Assembly: GCF_003263515.1 (NCBI RefSeq)
Contig: NZ_JYDE01000037.1
Coordinates: forward strand, 46,215-110,214
Length of the DNA: 64,000 nucleotides
Origin: Rahnella inusitata
GTDB lineage: Bacteria; Pseudomonadota; Gammaproteobacteria; Enterobacterales; Enterobacteriaceae
Direction of reading: 5' to 3'
Below the pieces are notes generated by a model that saw nothing but the letters and a program-made list of their open reading frames with translations, was not told the DNA's origin and did no database searches. Of this stretch, positions 61,452 through 64,000 are shown one piece after another; positions within the stretch are counted from its first letter, which is position 1; each line of letters opens with the position of its first letter. The position numbers and the translations under genes were made by a program.

Positions 61452-62333
61452 ATGATGCGTATAGCGTTGTTCCTGATGACTAACCTGGCAGTTATGCTGG
61501 TCTTCGGGCTGGTGCTCAGCCTGACAGGCATTCAGTCCAGCAGCGTGCCGGGGCTGATGATCATGGCCGGGCTGTTTGGCTTCGGTGGTTCTATCGTCTC
61601 TTTGCTGATGTCTAAATGGATGGCGTTGCGCTCGGTGGGTGGTGAAGTGATTGAGCAGCCGCGTAACGAAACTGAGCGCTGGCTGGTAGAAACTGTTCGC
61701 CGTCAGTCTCAGCAGGCGGGGATCGGGATGCCACAGGTCGCCATTTATCATGCGCCGGATATTAACGCGTTCGCAACCGGCGCGCGCCGTGACGCGTCAT
61801 TGGTGGCCGTGAGTACCGGTTTATTGCAAAGCATGAGTCAGGATGAAGCTGAAGCAGTTATCGCCCATGAAATCAGCCACATTGCCAACGGTGATATGGT
61901 CACCATGACTCTGATTCAGGGGATCGTGAACACCTTCGTGATCTTCATTTCGCGTCTGATCGCGCAGGTAGCTTCCGGTTTCCTGTCCGGCAACCGTGAT
62001 GGCGAAGAAAGTGGTAACGGCAATCCGATGATTTATTTTGCCGTAGCCACAGTGCTGGAGTTGGTGTTCGGGATTCTGGCCAGCATCATCACGATGTGGT
62101 TCTCTCGTTATCGTGAGTTCCATGCAGATGCCGGTTCCGCAAAACTGGTTGGTCGGGAAAAAATGATTGCGGCGTTGCAGCGTTTGAAAACCAGCCATGA
62201 ACCGCAGGAAGCGGGTAGCATGATGGCGTTTTGCATCAATGGTAAATCCAAGTCGTTCAGTGAGCTGTTTATGTCTCACCCGCCACTGGATAAACGAATT
62301 GAAGCGCTGCGCAGCGGCGAATACCTGAAGTAA
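61452..62333 (+). CDS. htpX: Membrane zinc metalloprotease HtpX
   Basis: 293 residues, E. coli HtpX length. Four hydrophobic helices (about 4-26, 35-55, 158-178, 193-215), zinc motif HEISH at about residue 140, and a downstream Glu in [10 protein letters not shown]. It degrades damaged inner-membrane proteins and is typically CpxR-controlled; I see no clear CpxR box. The 290-bp gap before it holds only AT-rich sequence and a probable promoter. Confidence 0.97.
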   Translation: MMRIALFLMTNLAVMLVFGLVLSLTGIQSSSVPGLMIMAGLFGFGGSIVSLLMSKWMALRSVGGEVIEQPRNETERWLVETVRRQSQQAGIGMPQVAIYHAPDINAFATGARRDASLVAVSTGLLQSMSQDEAEAVIAHEISHIANGDMVTMTLIQGIVNTFVIFISRLIAQVASGFLSGNRDGEESGNGNPMIYFAVATVLELVFGILASIITMWFSRYREFHADAGSAKLVGREKMIAALQRLKTSHEPQEAGSMMAFCINGKSKSFSELFMSHPPLDKRIEALRSGEYLK

Positions 62334-62350
62334 GCTTAACGCGCTAAATA

Positions 62351-62378
62351 AAAATGCCCGGCAGTTGCCGGGCATTTT
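62351..62378. terminator. Bidirectional terminator between htpX and yebQ
   Basis: AAAATGCCCGGC-AGTT-GCCGGGCATTTT, perfect 12-bp stem with A and T tails on each side, between two convergent genes. Confidence 0.93.
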
Positions 62379-62394
62379 GCGTTCTGAGGCGTGC

Positions 62395-63798
62395 TCAGGA
62401 TTTCAAATTTTCAGCGGCCTTCTGACTGCTGGTTTTCTGCGTCATGCGCAGCAGGCTAACGAGCGCCCCGGTTCCGGCCAGCGTCCCCGCTAAAATCAAT
62501 GAAGCATGTGTGCCGTGTGCCGGGAACAGGTTAAACATCAGAGCCACCATGGCTGCCCCCGTCGTTTGACCTAACAGACGCGCGGTGCCCAGCAGGCCGC
62601 TGGCACCACCACTGCGGTTACGCGGCGCAGAGGTAATGATGGTGTGATTATTCGGTGACTGGAATAACCCAAATCCCGCGCCACACAGCAGCATGCGCCA
62701 GATAATATTTAGATGTGAAGGTTCTGGTGGCAGCAAGGAGAGCGAAAACAGTCCGAATGAAAAGACGATAAGCCCGATGCCACCGAGCATTCCGGGGTGA
62801 TAACGCTCAACCAGACGTCCTGCAATCGGTGCCATCACCATCGTCGCCAGCGGCCACGGCGTCAGCAGTAAACCGGTATCCACCGAATTCAGCCCAAGCG
62901 TATTTTGCAAGAAGAAGGGCAGTGAGACGAATGCCAGCATTTGCGCGCTGAAGGAACAAAGTGACGTGCCCAGTGACAGGCTGAAAATTGGAATACGTAG
63001 CAAATCAACCGGCAGCAGAGGAAAAGGCTGTGAGAGCTGACGGCGCACGAAGAACCAGCCAATAATCAGCAACGCGACAACTTCCCCCAAAATCAGCATA
63101 TGATTCTGGCCCTGAGCAAAACCGCTGATAGCGATGATCAGCAATCCAAAGGTCAGGGCATTCATCACGCTGCTGGTAAAATCAAAGCGTTGCCCCTGGC
63201 TTCTCGTCGAGTTAGGGGGCAGAAATTTTAGACCCAGCAGCAGGGCGGCGATGCCGATAGGGACGTTGATAGCAAACAGCCACTGCCAGGAGGCCACCGA
63301 CAAGATGCCGGCCGCGATAGTTGGCCCGGCGGCAGACGAGACGGCGACAATCAGCGCATTGATCCCCACGCCTCGACCGAGAAAGCGCTGCGGATAGATA
63401 ATCCGGATGAGCGCCGTGTTGACACTCATGATCGCCGCCGCGCCAAAGCCCTGTAAAACGCGGGCGACAGTCAGCGTGGCCAGTGAGTCCGACAGCGCAC
63501 AGAACAGCGACGTAATACTAAATACCAGCAGGCCCGTCTGATAGATACGTCGGTAGCCGAAAATATCCCCTAACGAGGCGAGAGAAAGCAGCGAGATGGT
63601 AATCGCCAACTGGTAGGCATTCACCACCCAAATAGACGCCGCCGGGCTGGCGTGGAAATCATTGGCGATCGTCGGTAGTGCCACATTGGCGATGGCGCCA
63701 TCGAGGACTGAAACGGTGATGCCCAGAGCGATTGCCAGGATCGCCCCGTATCTTTGGGGAACGGGAAGTCCGTCGTTGGGTATTGAAGTCGGCGTCAT
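62395..63798 (-). CDS. yebQ: MFS drug-efflux type transporter YebQ
   Basis: 467 residues with 14 predicted transmembrane helices (DHA2 group), closely matching E. coli YebQ in DGAIANVALPTIANDFHA, GFGAAAIMSVNTALIRIIYPQRFLGRGVG and CGAGFGLFQSPNNHTIITSAPRNRSGGASG. It exports an unknown compound by proton antiport. Convergent with htpX, as in E. coli. The remaining 200 bp to the window end shows no supported gene; kdgR would be expected next by synteny. Confidence 0.94.
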   Translation of the reverse strand: MTPTSIPNDGLPVPQRYGAILAIALGITVSVLDGAIANVALPTIANDFHASPAASIWVVNAYQLAITISLLSLASLGDIFGYRRIYQTGLLVFSITSLFCALSDSLATLTVARVLQGFGAAAIMSVNTALIRIIYPQRFLGRGVGINALIVAVSSAAGPTIAAGILSVASWQWLFAINVPIGIAALLLGLKFLPPNSTRSQGQRFDFTSSVMNALTFGLLIIAISGFAQGQNHMLILGEVVALLIIGWFFVRRQLSQPFPLLPVDLLRIPIFSLSLGTSLCSFSAQMLAFVSLPFFLQNTLGLNSVDTGLLLTPWPLATMVMAPIAGRLVERYHPGMLGGIGLIVFSFGLFSLSLLPPEPSHLNIIWRMLLCGAGFGLFQSPNNHTIITSAPRNRSGGASGLLGTARLLGQTTGAAMVALMFNLFPAHGTHASLILAGTLAGTGALVSLLRMTQKTSSQKAAENLKS

Positions 63799-64000
63799 AG
63801 AGTCTGCAGTGCATTGTCATCAGTGAGGGTAATATTACTACGCTAATCAACGGAAAGTGACAACAGTCACAGTCTGTGACGATTTATTTAGACGATGCAG
63901 ATTCTGAAACGGGGTTAACAGTTCTTGCACGCCTGTTCAATGCCCCGATTGCTTCTGCGTGATGCTTACCACTATAATAAAAACCACGTTCTATTTTTTT

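Noticed and set aside
1..64000. CRISPR arrays, rRNA or tRNA genes, insertion sequences
   Set aside because: I saw no regularly spaced repeats, no rRNA or tRNA-like sequence and no transposase gene; the sdsR terminator, not a tRNA, is the integration site.

Overview
The window is a piece of an enterobacterial chromosome carrying a complete, cargo-rich P2/186-type prophage. The host backbone follows the Escherichia coli order copD(yebZ)-yebY-sdsR ... yebV-rsmF-letB(yebT)-letA(yebS)-msrC-proQ-prc-htpX-yebQ. Protein divergence from E. coli, plus an accessory block between the sdsR site and yebV, suggest a non-Escherichia Enterobacterales member (a Rahnella/Rouxiella/Ewingella/Serratia-like genus is my guess from gene content only).

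Layout. 1-1494: copD (cut by the window edge), yebY and the small RNA gene sdsR. 1477-38984: a prophage of about 37.5 kb whose 17-bp attachment core lies in the 3' half of the SdsR terminator and is repeated at both ends. From left to right it holds: a C-terminal integrase remnant, a frameshifted EVE-HNH endonuclease cassette, the intact integrase behind a promoter whose spacer is a LexA box, ogr, a fosA-type fosfomycin resistance gene, the tail genes D-U-T-E/E'-FII-FI, a 46-aa gene, fibre assembly and fibre, I-J-W-V, a Kiwa-type defence pair (kwaB, kwaA), S-R, a lysis cassette (SAR lysozyme, holin, nested spanins), X-L-M-N-O, divergent P-Q, a membrane-anchored dCTP-deaminase/dUTPase-fold protein convergent with a HAD phosphatase, a candidate cos region, a small gene with a LexA-like box in the position of 186 tum, replication gene A with translationally coupled small genes, a 186-like switch (fil, cII, cox/apl-like, and a cI repressor with two DNA-binding domains), and finally a two-gene operon (P-loop ATPase plus AbiGi/DUF2971-like protein) next to attR.

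38985-64000: host genes. These are a DUF7661 protein, an extensin-like protein, an M20 amidohydrolase, a DUF1883-like protein, two tandem giant WG-repeat exported proteins, an ASCH protein, a C39-like peptidase, yebV, a PAS-GGDEF diguanylate cyclase, rsmF, the letAB lipid-transport operon, msrC, proQ, prc, htpX and yebQ.

How it fits together. The structural genes are ordinary P2 genes, driven from Ogr boxes of one repeated 13-bp sequence. The unusual part is the cargo: AT-rich genes sit at nearly every tolerated boundary of the phage (att-int, ogr-D, S-V, Q-cos, cI-att). Several resemble anti-phage defence or resistance genes. The best candidate for an undescribed system is the ATPase/AbiGi-like operon at 35707-38676. 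The most striking regulatory points are the LexA-controlled integrase, which sits away from cI, and the tandem-domain CI facing 21-bp-spaced direct repeats.
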